Shown here piece by piece: positions 1 through 15,000 of a stretch of DNA of 64,000 nt (the stretch's first letter is position 1; each line of letters begins with the position of its first letter). The notes below the pieces were generated by a model. It made no database searches. It was given only the letters and a program-made list of their open reading frames with translations, and was not told the origin of the DNA. The stretch is from Ulva prolifera. Lineage: Eukaryota > Chlorophyta > Ulvophyceae > Ulvales > Ulvaceae. The DNA lies in assembly GCA_023078555.1 (NCBI GenBank), contig CM041197.1, positions 12,178,002-12,242,001 on the forward strand, in the 5' to 3' direction. Both the position numbers and the translations under genes were made by a program.

Positions 1-3000
1 TATGAGGCTACGGAGCATGCGTGTGCTGCTGAGGTGCACCTGTGGGCACGTATTTGGATGCGGAAAACGATCGAATCACAAAATCTGAGGATGCAGTGCT
101 GTTCGGAACATGCATTAATGCTAGAATACTCCCAGCTCCGTCGTTTCCATGACAGATGTATGAGGCTAGGAGCTGCGTGTGCTGCTGAGGTGCACTGTGG
201 GCACACTGTCATTTTGGATACGGAAAACGATCGAATCATCAAAATCTGAGCATGCGTTGCTGTTCGGAACATGCATAAAATGCTAGAATACTAGCACCAT
301 TTCCGTCGTTTCTGTGACAGATGTATGAGGCTACGGAGCATGCGTGTGCTGCTGAGGTGCACCTGTGGGCACTGTAATTTGGATGCGGAAAACGATCGAA
401 TCATCAAATCTGAGGATGCAGTTCTGTTCGGAACATGCATTAATGCTAGAAACTCCAGCTCCGTCGTTTCCATGACAGATGTAAGAGGCTAAGGTGCGTG
501 CGCGTCTGATAGGTGCGTGCTGCTGCGGTGCACCTGTGGGCACTGTAATTTGGATGCGGAAAACGATCGAATCATCAAAATCTGAGGATGCAGTGCTGTT
601 CGGAACATGCATAAATGCTAGAATAGTAAACACCATTTCGTTAATGAAAGATGGTATGATGTATGCAGAATGCGTGTGCTGTGAGGTGCACCTGTGGGCA
701 CTGTAATTGGATGCGGAAAACGATCGAATCATCAAAATCTGAGGATGCAGTGCTGTTCGGAACATGCAGTAGAATTACAATACTCCAGCTCCGTCGTTTC
801 CATGACAGATGTAAGAGGCTAAGGTGCGTGAGAGTCCGATGAGGTGCACTAGTGCTGCTGAGGTGCACCTGTGGGCACTGTAATCGGATGCGGAAAACGA
901 TCGAATCATCAAATCTGAGCATGCAGTGCTGTTCGAACATGTCATAAATGAAGAAGAGACCAGCTCCTTCGTTTCCATGACAGATGTATAGGCTACGGGA
1001 GCATGCGTGTGCTGCTGAGGTGCACCTGTGGGCACTGTAATTTGGATGCGGAAAACGATCGAATCATCAAAATCTGAGGATGCAGTGCTGTTCGGAACAT
1101 GCATTAATGCTAGAATACTCCAGCTCCGTCGTTTCCATGACAGATGTATGAGGCTACGGAGCATGCGTGGCTGCTGAGGTGCACCTGTGGTGGCACTGTA
1201 ATTTGGATGCGGAAACGATCGAATCATCAAAATCTGAGCATGCGTTGCTGTTCGGAACATGCATAAATGCTTAGAATACACCATTTCCGTCGTTTCGGTG
1301 AAAGATGTATGAGGCTACGGAGCATGCGTGTGCTGCTGAGGTGCACCTGTGGGCACTGTAATTTGGATGCGGAAAACGATCGAATCATCAAAATCTGAGG
1401 ATGCAGTGCTGTTCGGAACATGCTAATGCTAGAATACTCCAGCTCCGTCGTTTCCATGACAGATGTAAGAGGCTAAGGTGCTGCGCGTCCTGATGAGGTG
1501 CACTAGTGCTGCTGAGGTGCACCTGGGGCACTGTAATCTGGATGCGGAAAACATCGAATCATCAAATCTGAGCATGCAGTGCTGTTCGGAACATGTATAA
1601 ATGCTAGAAGACAGCTCCTTCGTTTCCATGACAGATGTATGAGGCTACGGAGCATGCGTGTGCTGCTGAGGTGCACCTGTGGCACTGTAATTTGGATGCG
1701 GAAAACGATCGAATCATCAAAATCTGAGGATGCAGTGCTGTTCGGAACATGCAGTAATGCTAGAATACTCCAGCTTCCGTCGTTTCCATGACCAGATGTA
1801 AGAGGTAAGGTGCGTGCGCGTCCTGATGAGGTGCACTAGTGCTGCTGAGGTGCACCTGTGGGCACTGTAATCTGGATGCGGAAAACGATCGAATCATCAA
1901 AATCTGAGCATGCAGTGCTTGTTCGGAACATGTATATGCTAGAAGAGACGCTCCTTCGTTTCCATGACAGATGTATGAGGCTACGGAGCATGCGTGTGCT
2001 GCTGAGGTGCACCTGTGGGCACTGTAATTTGGGATGCGGAAAACGATCGAATCATCAAATCTGAGGATGCAGTGCTGTTCGGAACATGTTAATGCTAGAA
2101 TAATCCAGCTCCGTCGTTTCCATGACAGATGTAAGAGGCTAAGGTGATGCGCGTCCTGATGAGGTGCACTAGTGCTGCTGAGGTGCACCTGTGGGCACTG
2201 TAATTTGGGTGCGGAAAACGATCGAATCATTCAAAATCTGAGGATGCAGTGCTGTTTCGGAACATGCATAAATGCTAGAATACACCATTTCCCGTCTTTC
2301 TGTGACAGATGTATGAGGCTACGGAGCATGCGTGTGCTGCTGAGGTGCACCTGTGGGCACTGTAATTTGGTGCGGAAAACGATCGAATCATCAAAATCTG
2401 AGCATGCAGGTGTGCTGTTCGGAACATGCATAATGCTAGAATACACCATTTCCGTCGTTTCCTGTGACAGATGTATGAGGCACGGAGCCATGCGTGTGCT
2501 GCTGAGGTGCACCTGGGGCACTGTAATTTGGATGCGGAAAACGATCGAATCATCAAAATCTGAGGATGCAGTGCTGTTCGGAACATGCATAATGCTAAAA
2601 CTCCAGCTCCGTCTTTTCCATGACAGATGTATGAGGCTACGGAGCATGCCTGTGCTGCTGAGGTGCACCTGTGGGCACTGTAATTTGGATGCGGAAAACG
2701 ATCGAATCATCAAAATCTGAGGATGCAGTGCTGTTCGGAACATGCATTAATGCTAGAATACTCCAGCTCCGTCGTTTCCATGACAGATTGTATGCGGCTA
2801 CGAGCATGCGTGTGCTGCTGAGGTGCACCTGTGGCACTGTAATTTTGGATACGGAAAACGATCGAATCATCAAAATCTGAGCATGCGTTGCTGTTCGGAA
2901 CATGCATAAATGCTAGAATACACCATTTCCGTCGTTTCTGTGACAGATGTATGAGGCTACGGAGCATGCGTGTGCTGCTGAGGTGCACCTGTGGCACTGA

Positions 3001-6000
3001 ATTTGGATGCGGAAAACGATCGAATCATCAAACTCTGAGGATGAAGTGCTGTTCGGAACATGCAGTAATGCTAGAATACTCCAGCGCCGTCGTTTCCATG
3101 ACAGATGTAAGAGGCTAAGGTGCGTGCGCGTCCTGATGAGGTGCACTAGTGCTGCTGAGGTGCACCTGTGGGCACTGTAATTGGGTGCGGAAAACGATCG
3201 AATCATCAAAATCTGAGCATGCAGTGCTGTTCGGAACATGTTCTAAATGCTAGAAGAGCACAGCTCCTTCGTTTCCATGACAGATGTATGAGGCTACGGA
3301 GCATGCGTGCTGCTGAGGTGCACCTGTGGCACTGTAATTTGGATGCGGAAACGATCGAATCATCAAATCTGAGGATGCAGTGCTGTCGGAACATGCATTA
3401 ATGCTAGAATACTCCAGCTCCGTCGTTCCATGACAGATGTATGCGGCTACGGAAGCATGCGTGTGCTGCTGAGGTGCACCTGTGGGCACTGTAATTTGGA
3501 TACGGAAAAGTCGAATCCTCAAAAATCTGAGCATGCGTGCTGTCGGAACATGCATAATGCTAGAATACACCACTTTCCGTCGTTTCTGTTGACAGATGTA
3601 TGAGGCTACGGAGCATGCGTGTGCTGCTGAGGTGCACCTGTGGGCACTGTAATTGGATGCGGAGAAAACGATCGAATCATCAAAATCTGAGGATGCAGTG
3701 CTGTTCGGCAACATGCAGAATGCTAGAATACTCCAGCTCCGTCGTTCCATGACAGATGTAAGAGCTAAGGTGGTGCGCGTCTGAGCTGCGGTGCACTAGT
3801 GCTGCTGAGGTGCACCTGTGGGCACTGTATCTGATGGGAAAACGATCGCATCATCAAAATCTGAGCATGCAGTGCTGTTCGGAAAACATGTAAATGCTTA
3901 GAAAGACCAGCTCCTTCGTTTCCATGACAGATGTATGAGGCTACGGAGCATGCGTGTGCTGCTGAGGTGCACCTGTGGGCACTGTAATTTGGATGCGGAA
4001 AAAACGATCGAATCATCAAAATCTGAGGATGCAGTGCTGTTCGGAACATGCAGTAATGCTAGAATACTCCAGCTCCGTCGTTTCCATGACAGATGTAAGA
4101 GGCAAGGTGCGTGCGCGTCCTGATGAGGTGCACTAGTGCTGCTGAGGTGCACCTGTGGGCACTGTAATCTGGATGGGAAAACGATTTTCGAATCATCAAA
4201 ATCTGAGCATGCAGTGCTGTTCGGAAACTGTATAAATGCTAGAGAGACCAGCTCCTTCGTTTCCGACAGCCGATCTATGAGGCTACGGAGCATGCGTGTG
4301 CTGCTGAGGTGCACCTGTGGGCACTGTAATTTGGATGCGGAAACGATCGATATCATCAAAACTCTGAGAGGATTTGCAGTGCGTTCGGAACATGCATTAA
4401 TGCTAGAATAATCCAGCCTCGTTTCCATGACATCTGTAAGAGGCTAAGGTGCGTGCGGTCCTGATGAGGTGCCACTAGTGCTGCTGAGGTGCACCTGTGG
4501 GCACTGTATTTGGGTGCGGAAAACGATCGAATCATTAAAATCTGAGGATGCAGTTGCTGTTCGGAACATGCTAAATGCTAGAATACACATTTCCGTCGTT
4601 CTGTGACAGATGTATGAGGCTACGGAGCTGCGTGTGCTGCTGGTGCACTGTGGGCACTGTAATTTGGATGCGGAAACGATCGAATCATCAAAATCTGAGC
4701 ATGCGGTGCTGTTCGAACATGCATAAATGCTAGATCCACCCATTTCCGTCGTTTCTTTTGACAGATGTATGAGGCTACGGAGCATGCGTTGTGCTGCTGA
4801 GGGTGCACCTGTGGGCACTGTAATTTGGATGCGGAAAACGATCGAACTCATCAAAATCTGAGGATGCAGTGCTGTTCGGAACATGCATTATTGCTAGAAA
4901 TCTCCAGCTCCGTCGTTTCCATGCAGATGTAAGAGGCTAAGGTGCGTGCGCGTCTGTGAGTGCATTGTGCTGCTGAGGTGCACCTGTGGGCACTGTAATT
5001 TGGGTGCGGACGGAAAACGATCGAATCATTAAAATCTGAGGATTGCAGTGCTGTTCGGAACATGCATAAATGCTAGAAATACACCATTTCCGTCGTTTTG
5101 AGACAGATTTATGAGGCTACGGAGCATGGTGTGCTGCTGAGGTGCACCTGTGGGCACTGTAATTTGGGTGCGGAAAACGATCGAATCATTAAAATCTGAG
5201 GGGATGCAGTGCTGTCGGAACATGAATAAATGCGCTAGAATACACCCATTTCCGTCGTTTCTGTGACAGATGTATGAGGCTACGGAGCATGCGTGTGCTG
5301 CTGAGGTGCACTGTGGCATGTAATTTGGAATTTGGGCGGAAAAGTCGATCGAATCATCAAAATCTGAGGATGCAGTGCTGTTCGGAACATGCATAAATGC
5401 TAGAATACACCATTTCCGTCGGTTTCTGTGACAGATGTATGAGGCTACGGAGCTGCGTGTGCTGCTGAGGTGCACCTGTGGCACTGTAATTTGGATGCGG
5501 AAAACGATCGAATCATCAAAATCTGAGGATGCAGTGCTGTCGGAACATGCATAATGCTAGAATACTCCAGCTCCGTCGTTTCATGACAGATGTATGAGGC
5601 TACGGAGCATGCGTGTGCTGCTGAGGTGCACCTGTGGGCACTGTAATTTGGATACGGAAAACGATCGAATCATCAAAATCTGAGCATGCGTTGCTGTTCG
5701 GAACATGCATTAAATGCTAGAATCACCCATTTCCGTCGTTTCTGTGACAGATGTATGAGGCTACGGAGAAGCGTGTGCTGTGAGGTGCACCTGTGGGCAC
5801 TGTATTTGGATGCGAAAACGATCGAATCATCAAACATCTGAGGATGCAGTGCTGCTTCGGAACTCAGTAATGCTTAGAATACCCAGCTCTCGTCGTTTCC
5901 ATGACAGATGTAAGAGGCTAAGGTGCGTGCGCGTCTGATGAGGTGCACTAGTGCTGCTGAGGTGCACCTGTGGGCACTGTAATTGATGCGGAAAACGATC

Positions 6001-9000
6001 GAATCATCAAAATCTGAGGCATGCAGTGCTGTTCGAAACATGTATAAATGCTAGAACAAGAGACCGTCCTTCGTTTCCATGGACAGATGTATGAGGCTAA
6101 GGAGCATGCGTGTGCTGCTGAGGTGCACCTGTGGGCACTGTAATTTGGATGCGGAAAACGATCGAATCATCAAAACTGAGGATGCAGTGCTGTTCGGAAC
6201 ATGCATAATGATAGAATACTCCAGCTCCGTCGTTTCTCATGACAGATGTATGAGGCTACGGAGCATGCGTGTGCTGCTGAGGTGCACTGTGGGCACTGTA
6301 ATTTAAATACGGAAACGATCGAATCATCAAAATCTGAGCATGCGTTGCTGTTCGGAACAGCATAAATGCTTAGACACACCATTTCCGTCGTTTTGGACAG
6401 ATGTATGAGGCTACGGAGGCATGCGTGTGCTGCTGAGGTGCACCTGTGGGCACTGTAATTTGGATGCGCGGAACACGATCGAATACAAAAATCTGAGGAT
6501 GCAGTGGTGCTGTTCGGAAAACATAGTATGCTAGAATACTCCAGCTCCGTCGTTTCCATGACAGATGTAGAGGTAAGGTGCTTGCGCGTCGATAGGTGCA
6601 TAGTGCTGCGGAGGTGCACCTGTGGGCACTGTAACTGGATGCGAAGGAAAACGATCGAATCATCAAAATCTGAGCATGCAGTGCTGTTCGGAACATGTAA
6701 ATGCTAGAAGAGACCAGCTCCTTCGTTCATGACAGATGTATGAGGACGGAGCATGCGTGTCTGCTGAGGTGCACTGTGGGCACTGTAATTTGGATGCGGA
6801 AAACGATCGAATCATCAAATCTGAGGATGCAGTGCTGTTGGAAACATGCAGTAATGCTAGAATACTCCAGCTCCGTCGTTTCCATGACAGATGTAAGAGG
6901 CTAAGGTGGTGCGCGTCCTGATGAGGTGCACTAGTGCTGCTGAGGTGCACCTGTGGGCACTGTAATCTGGATGCGGAAAAACGATCGAATCATCAAAATC
7001 TGAGCATGACAGTGCTGTTCGGAAACATGTATAAATGCTAGAAGAGACCAGCTCCTTCGTTTCCATGACAGATGTATGAGGCTACGGAGCATGCGTGTGC
7101 TGCTGAGGTGCACCTGTGGGCACTGTAATTGGATGCGGAAAAACGATCGAATCATCAATATCTGAGCAGCGGTGCTGTTCGGAATATGCATAAATGCTAG
7201 AATACACCATTCCGTCGTTCTGTGCCAGATGTATGAGGCTACGGAGCATGCGTGTGCTGCTGAGGTGACCTGTGGGCACTGTAATTTGGATGCGGACGGA
7301 AAAACGATCGAATCATCAAAATCTGAGATGCAGTGCTGTTCGGAACATGCATTAATGCTAGAATACTCCAGCTCCGTCGTTTCCATGACAGATGTAAGAG
7401 GCTAAGGTGCGTGCGCGTCCTGATGAGGTGCACTTGTGCTGCTGAGGTGCACTGTGGGCACTGTAATTGGGTGCGGAAAGACGATCGAATCATTAAAATC
7501 GGATGCAGTGCTGTCGGAACATGCCATAAATGCTAGAATACACCAATTTCCGTTTCGTTTCGGTGACAGATGTATGAGGCTACGGAGCATGCGTGTGCTG
7601 CTGAGGTGCACCTGTGGGCACTGTAATGTGGTGCGGAAAAACGATCGAATCATTAAAATCTGAGGATGCAGTGCTGTTCGGAACATGCATAAAATGCTAA
7701 ACACCATTCCGTCGTTTCTGTGACAGATGTATGAGGCTACGGAGCATGCGTGTGCTGCTGAGGTGCACTGTGGGCACTGTAATTTGGATGCCGGAATCGA
7801 TCGAATCATCCAAAATCTGAGGATGCAGTGCTGTTCGGAACATGCATAAATGCTAGAATACACATTCCGTCGTTTCTGGGACAGATGTATGAGGCTACGG
7901 AGCATGCGTGTGCTGCTGAGGTGCACCTGTGGGCAATGTAATTTGGATGCGGAAAACGATCGAATCATCAAAATCTGAGATGCGTTGCTGTTCGGAACAT
8001 GCATAATGCTAGAATACTCCAGCTCGTCGTTTCCATGACAGATGTATGAGGCTACGGAGCATGCGTGTGCTGCTGAGTGCACCTGTGGGCACTGTATTTG
8101 GATACGGAAAACGATTCGAATCATCAAAATGAGCATGCGTTGCTGTCGGAAACATGCATAAATGCTAGAATACACCATTTCCGTCGTTCTGACAGATGTA
8201 TGAGGCTACGGAGCATGTGTGTGCTTGGGTGCACCTGTGGGCACTGTAATCTGGATGCGGAAAACGATCGAATCATCAAAATGAGCATGCAGTGCTGTTC
8301 GGAACATGTATAAATGCTAGAAGAGACAGCTCCTTCGTTTCCATGACAGATGTATGAGGCTAGGAGCATGCGTGTGCTGCTGAGGTCACCTGTGGGCACT
8401 GTAATTGGGATGCGGAAAATCGATCGAATCATCAAATCTGAGGATGCAGTGCTGTTCGGAACATGCATAATGCTAGAATACACCATTCCGTCGTTTCTGT
8501 GACAGATGTATGAGGCTACGGAGCATGCGGTGCTGCTGTGCTGAGGTGCACCTGTGGGCACTGTAATTTGGATGCGGAAGGAAAACGATCGAATCATCAA
8601 AATCTGAGGATGCCAGTGCTGTTCGGAACATGCATTAATGCTGAATAATCAGCTCCGTCGTTTCCATGACAGATGTAAGAGGCTAAGGTGCGTGCGCGTC
8701 CTGCTTGAGGTGCACTTGTGCTGAGGTGCACTGTTGGGCACTGTAATTTGGGTGCGGAAAACGATCGAATCATAAAATCTGAGCATGCAGTGCTGTTCGG
8801 AACATGCATAAATGCTAGAATACACCATTTCCGTCGTTTCTGTGACAGATGTATGAGGCTACGGAGCATGCGTGTGCTGCTGAGGGCACCTGTGGGCCAC
8901 TGTAATTTGGATGCGGAAAACGATCGAATCATCAAAATCTGAGGATGCCAGTGCTGTCGGAAATGCATTAATGCTAGATACTCCAGCTCCGTCGTTTCCA

Positions 9001-12000
9001 TGACAGATGTATGAGGCTACGGAGCATGCGTGTGCTGCTGAGGTGCACCTGTGGGCACTGTAATTGGATGCGGAAAACGATCGAATCATCAAAATCTGAG
9101 CATGCGTTGCTGTTCGGAACATGCATAAATGCTAGAATACACCTTTCAGTCGTTCGTGACAGATGTATGAGGCTACGGAGCATGTGTGTGCTGCTGAGGT
9201 GCACCTGTGGGCACTGTAATTCTGGATGCGGAAAACGATCGAATCATCAAATCTGAGCATGCAGTGCTGTTCGGAAACATGTATAAATGCTAGAAGAGAC
9301 CAGATCCCTTCGTTCCATGACAGATGTATGAGGCTACGGAGCATGCGTGTGCTGCTGAGGTGCACTGTGGGCACTGTAATTTGGATGCGGAAATCGATCG
9401 AATCATCAAAATCTGAGGATGCAGTGCTGTTCGGAACATGCATAAATGCTAGAATACACCATTTCCGTCGTTTCTGTGACAGATGTATGAGGCTACGGAG
9501 CATGCGTGTGCTGCTGAGGTGCACCTGGGGCACTGTAATTTGGATGCGGGAAAACGATCGAATCATCAAAAATGAGGATGCAGTGCTGTTCGGAAACATG
9601 CATTAATGCTAGAATAATCCAGCTCCGTCGTTTCCATGACAGATGTAAGAGGCTAAGGTGCGTGCGGTCCTGATGAGGTGCACTTGTGCTGCTGAGGTGC
9701 ACCTGTGGGCACTGTAATTGGGGCGGAAAACGATCGAATCATCAAAATCTGAGCATGCAGTGCTGTTCGGAACATGCATAAATGCTAGATACACCATTTC
9801 CGTCGTTTCTGTGACAGATGTATGAGGCTACGGAGCATGCGGCTGTGCTGCTGAGGTGCACCTGTGGGCACTGTAATTTGGATGCGGAAAACGATCGAAT
9901 CATCAAAATCTGAGGATGCAGTGCTGTTCGGAACATGCATTAATGCTAGAATACTCCAGCTCCGTCGTTTCCATGACAGATGTAGAGGCTAAGGTGCGTG
10001 CGCGTCCTGCTGAGGTGTGTGCTGCTGAGGTGCACCTGTGGGCACTGTAATCTGGATGCGGAAACGATCGAATCATCAAAATCTGAGCATGCAGTGCTGT
10101 TCGGAACATGTATAAATGCTAGAAGAGACCAGCTCCTTCGTTTCCTGACAGATGTTATGAGGCTACGGAGCATGCGTGTGCTGCTGAGGTGCACCTGTGG
10201 GCACTGTAATTTGGATGCGGAAAACGATCGAATCATCAAAATCTGAGGAGTGCAGTGCTGTTCGGAACATGCATAAATGCTAGAATACACCATTTCCGTC
10301 GTTTCTGTGACAGATGTATGAGGCTACGGAGCATGCGTGTGCTGCTGAGGGCACCTGTGGGCACCTGTAATTTGGATGCGGAAAACGATCGAATCATCAA
10401 AATCTGAGGATGCAGGCTGTTCGGAACATGCATTAATGCTAGAATATCCAGTCCGTCGTTTCCATGCGATGTAAGAGGCTAAGGTGCGTGCGCGTCCTAT
10501 GAGGTGCACTTGTGCTGCTGATGGTGCACCTGTGGGGCACTGTAATTTGGGTGCGGAAACGATCGAATCATTAAAATCTGAGCATGCAGTGCTGTTCGGA
10601 ACATGCATAAATGCTAGAATACACCTTCCGTCGTTTCTGTGACAGATGTATGAGGCTACGGAGCATGCGTGTGCTGTGAGGTGCACCTGTGGGCACTGTA
10701 ATTTGGGTGCGGAAAACGATCGAATCATAAAATCTGAGGATGCAGTTGCTGTTCGAACATGCATTAATGCTAGATACTCCAGCTCCGTCGTTTCCATGAC
10801 AGATGTATGAGGCTACGGAGCATGCGTGTGCTGCTGAGGTGCACCTGTGGGCACTGTAATTTGATACGGAAAACGATCGAATCATCAAAATCTGAGCATG
10901 CGTTGCTGTTCGGAACATGCATAAATGCTAGAATACACCATTTCCGTCGTTTCTGTGACAGATGTATGAGGCTACGGAGCATGCGTGTGCTGCTGAGGTG
11001 CACCTGTGGCACTGTAATTTGGATGCGGAAAACGATCGAATCATCAAAATCTGAGGATGCAGTGCTGTTCGGAACATGCAGTAATGCTAGAATACTCCAG
11101 CTCCGTCGTTTCCATGACAGATGTAAGAGGCTAAGGTGCGTGCGCGTCCTGATGAGGTGCACTAGTGCTGCTGAGGTGCACCTGTGGGCACTGTAATCTG
11201 GATGCGGAAAACGATCGAATCATCAAATCTGAGCATGCAGTGCGTTCGAAACATGTATAAATGCTAGAAGAGACCAGCTCCTTCGTTTCCATGACAGATG
11301 TATGAGGCTACGGAGCATGCGTGTGCTGCTGAGGTGCACCTGTGGGCACTGTAATTTGGATGCGGAAAACGATCGAATCATCAAAATCTGAGGATGCATG
11401 CTGTTTCGGAACATGCATTAATGCTAGAATAATCCAGCTCCGTCGTTTCCATGACAGATGTAAGAGGCTAAGGTGCGTGCGCGTCCTGATGAGGTGCACT
11501 AGTGTGCGAGGTGCACCTGTGGGCACTGTAATCTGGATGCGGAAAAACGATCGAATCATCAAAATCTGAGCATGCAGTGCTGTTCGGAACATGTATAAAT
11601 GCTAGAAGAGACCAGCTCCTTCGTTTCCATGACAGATGTATGAGGCTACGGAGCATGCGTGTGCTGCTGAGGTGCACCTGTGGGCACTGTAATTTGGATG
11701 CGGAAAACGATCGAATCATCAAAATCTGAGCATGCGGTGCTGTTCGGAACATGCATAATGCTAGAATACACCATTTCCGTCGTTCTGTGACAGATGTATG
11801 AGGCTACGGAGCATGCGTGTGCTGCTGAGGTGCACCTGTGGGCACTGTAATTTGGATGCGGAAAACGATCGAATCATCAAAATCTGAGGATGCAGTGCTG
11901 TTGGAACATGCATATAATGCTAGAATCCAGCTCCGTCGTTTCCATGACAGATGTAAGAGGCTAAGGTGCGTGCGCGTCCTGATGAGGTGCACTGTGCTGC

Positions 12001-15000
12001 TGGGTGCACCTTGGGCACTGTAATTTGGGTGCGGAAAACGATCGAATCATTAAAATCTGAGGATGCAGTGTTGTTCGGAACATGCATAAATGCTAGAATA
12101 CACCATTTCCGTCGTTCTGTGACAGATGTATGAGGCTACGGAGCATGGTGTGCTGCTGAGGTGCACCTGTGGCACTGTAATTTGGGTGCGGAAAACGATC
12201 GAATCATTAAAATCTGAGGATGACAGTGCTGTTCGGAACATGCATAAATGCTAGAATACACCATTTCCGTCGTTTCTGTGACAGATGTATGAGGCTACGG
12301 AGCATGAGTGCTGCTGAGGTGCACTAGTGCTGCTGAGGTGCACTGTGGGCACCGTAATCTGATGCGGAACACGATCGAATCATCAAAATCTGAGCATGCA
12401 GTTGCTGTTCGGAACATGTATAAATGCTAGAAGGACCAGCTCCTTCGTTCCATGCAGATGTTGTAGGGCTACGGAGCATGCGTGGCTGCTGAGGTGCACC
12501 TGTGGGACACTGTAATTTGGATGCGGAAAACGATCGAATCATCAAAATCTGAGGATGCAGTGCTGTTCGGAACATGCATTAATGATAGAATACTCCGCTC
12601 CGTCGTTTCCATGACAGAGGTAAGAGGCTAAGGTGAGTGGCGCGTCCTGATGAGGTGCACTTGTGCTGCTGAGGTGCAACCTGGGGCACTGTAATTGTGG
12701 GTGCGGAAAACGATCGAATCATTAAAATCTGAGGATGCAGTGCTGTTCGGAAACATGCATAAATGCTAGAAATACACCATTTCCGTCGTTTCTGTGACAG
12801 ATGTATGAGGCTACGGAGGCATGGTGTTGCTGCTGAGGTGCACCTGTGGGCACTGTAATTTGGGTGCGGAAACGATCGAATCATTAAAATCTGAGGATGC
12901 AGTGCTGTTCGGAACATGAATAAATGCTAGAATACACCATTTCCGTCGTTTCTGTGACAGATGTATGAGGCTCGGAGCATGCGTGTGTTGCTGAGGTGCA
13001 CTAGTGCTGCGAGGTGACCTGGGGCACCATCTGGATGCGGAGAAACAGATCGAATCAAGTCAAAATCGAGCATGCAGTGCTGTTGGAACATGATAATGCT
13101 AGAAGAGACCAGCTCCTTCGTTTCCATGACAGAGTATGAGGTACGGAGCATGCGTGTGCTGCTGAGGTTGCACCTGTGGGCACTGTAATTTGGATGCGGA
13201 AAACGATCGAATCATCAAAATTCTGAGGATGCAGTGCTGTTCGGAAACATGCATATGCTAGAAATACTCAGCTCCGTCGTTTCCAGACGAGGTAAGAGGC
13301 TAAGGTGCGTGCGCGTCTGATGAGGTGCACTTGTGCTGCTGAGGTGCACCTGTGGGCACTGTAATTTGGGTGCGGAAAACGATCGAATCATTAAAATCTG
13401 AGGATGCAGTGCTGTTCGGAACATGCATAAATGCTAGAATACACCATTTCCGTCGTTTCTGTGACAGATGTATGAGGCCTACGGAGCATGCGTGTGCTGC
13501 TGAGGTGCATGTGGGCACTGTAATTTGGGTGCGGAAAAAACGATCGAATCATTAAAATCTGAGGATGCAGTGCTGTTCGGAACATGCATAAATGCTAGAA
13601 TTACACCATTTCCGTCGTTTCTGTGACAGATGTATGAGGCTACGAGCAGCGTGTGCTGCTGAGTGCACCTGTGGGCACTGTAATAATTGGATGCGGAAAT
13701 CGATCGAATCATCAAATCTGAGGATGGCAGTGCTGTTCGGGAACATGCATAATGCTAGAATTACACCATTTCCGTCGTTCTGGACAGATGTATGAGGTAG
13801 GAGCATGCGTGTGCTGTGAGGTGCACCTGTGGCAACTGTAATTGGATGCGGAAACGATCGATCATCAAAATTGAGGATGCAGTGCTGTCGGACATGCATT
13901 AATGTAGAATACTCCAGCTCCGTCGTTTCCATGACAGATGTATGAGGCTACGGAGCATGCGTGTGCTGCTGAGGTGCACCTGTGGGCACTGTAATTTGGA
14001 TGCGGAAAACGATCGAATCATCAAATCTGAGCAAGCGTGCTGTTCGGACATGCATAAATGCTAGAATCACCATTTCCGTCGTTTCTGTGACAGATGTATG
14101 AGGCTACGGAGCATGCGTGTGCTGCTGAGGTGCAGCTGTGGGCACTGTAATTGGATGGCGGAAAACGATCGAATCATCAAATCTGAGGATGCAGTGCCTG
14201 TTCGGAACATGCAGTAATGCTAGAATACTCCAGCTCCGTCGTTTCCATGACAGATGTAAGAGGCGAAGGTGCGTGCGCGTCCTGATGAGGTGCACTAGTG
14301 CTGCTGAGGTGCACCTGTGGGCACTGTAATCTGGATGCGGAAAACGATCGAATCATCAAAATCTGAGCATGCAGTGCTGTTCGGAACATGTATAAATGCT
14401 ATGAAGAGACCAGCTCCTTCGTTTCCATGACAGATGTATGAGGCTACGGAGCATGCGTGTGTGCTGAGGTGCACCTGTGCGGCACTGTAATTGGATGCGG
14501 AAAACGATCGAATCATCAAAATCTGAGGATGCAGTGCTGTTCGGAACATGCAGTAATGCTAGAATACTCCAGCTCCGTCGTTTCCATGACAGATGTAAGA
14601 GGCTAAGGTGCGTGCGCGTCCTGATGAGGTGCACTAGTGCTGCTGGTGCACCTGTGGGCACTGTAATCTGGATGCGGAAAACGATCGAATCATCAAAATC
14701 TGAGCATGCAGTGCTGTTCGAAACATGTATAAATGCTAGAAGAGACCAGCTCCTTCGTTTCCATGACAGATGTATGAGGCTACGGAGCATGCGTGTGCTG
14801 CTGAGGTGCACCTGTGGCACTGTAATTTGGATGCGGAAAACGATCGAATCATCAAAATCTGAGGATGCAGTGCTGTTCGGAACATGCATAAATGCTAGAA
14901 TACACCATTTCCGTCGTTTCTGTGACAGATGTATGAGGCTACGGAGCATGCGTGTGCTGCTGAGGTGCACTAGTGCTGCTGAGGTGCACCTGTGGGCACT

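Noticed and set aside
1-14000. Naturally degenerated satellite edge, as seen at borders of old arrays.
   Set aside because: Differences are mainly private one-base indels with few substitutions, and nearby high-quality parts lack them, so sequencing error fits better. It is not formally excluded.
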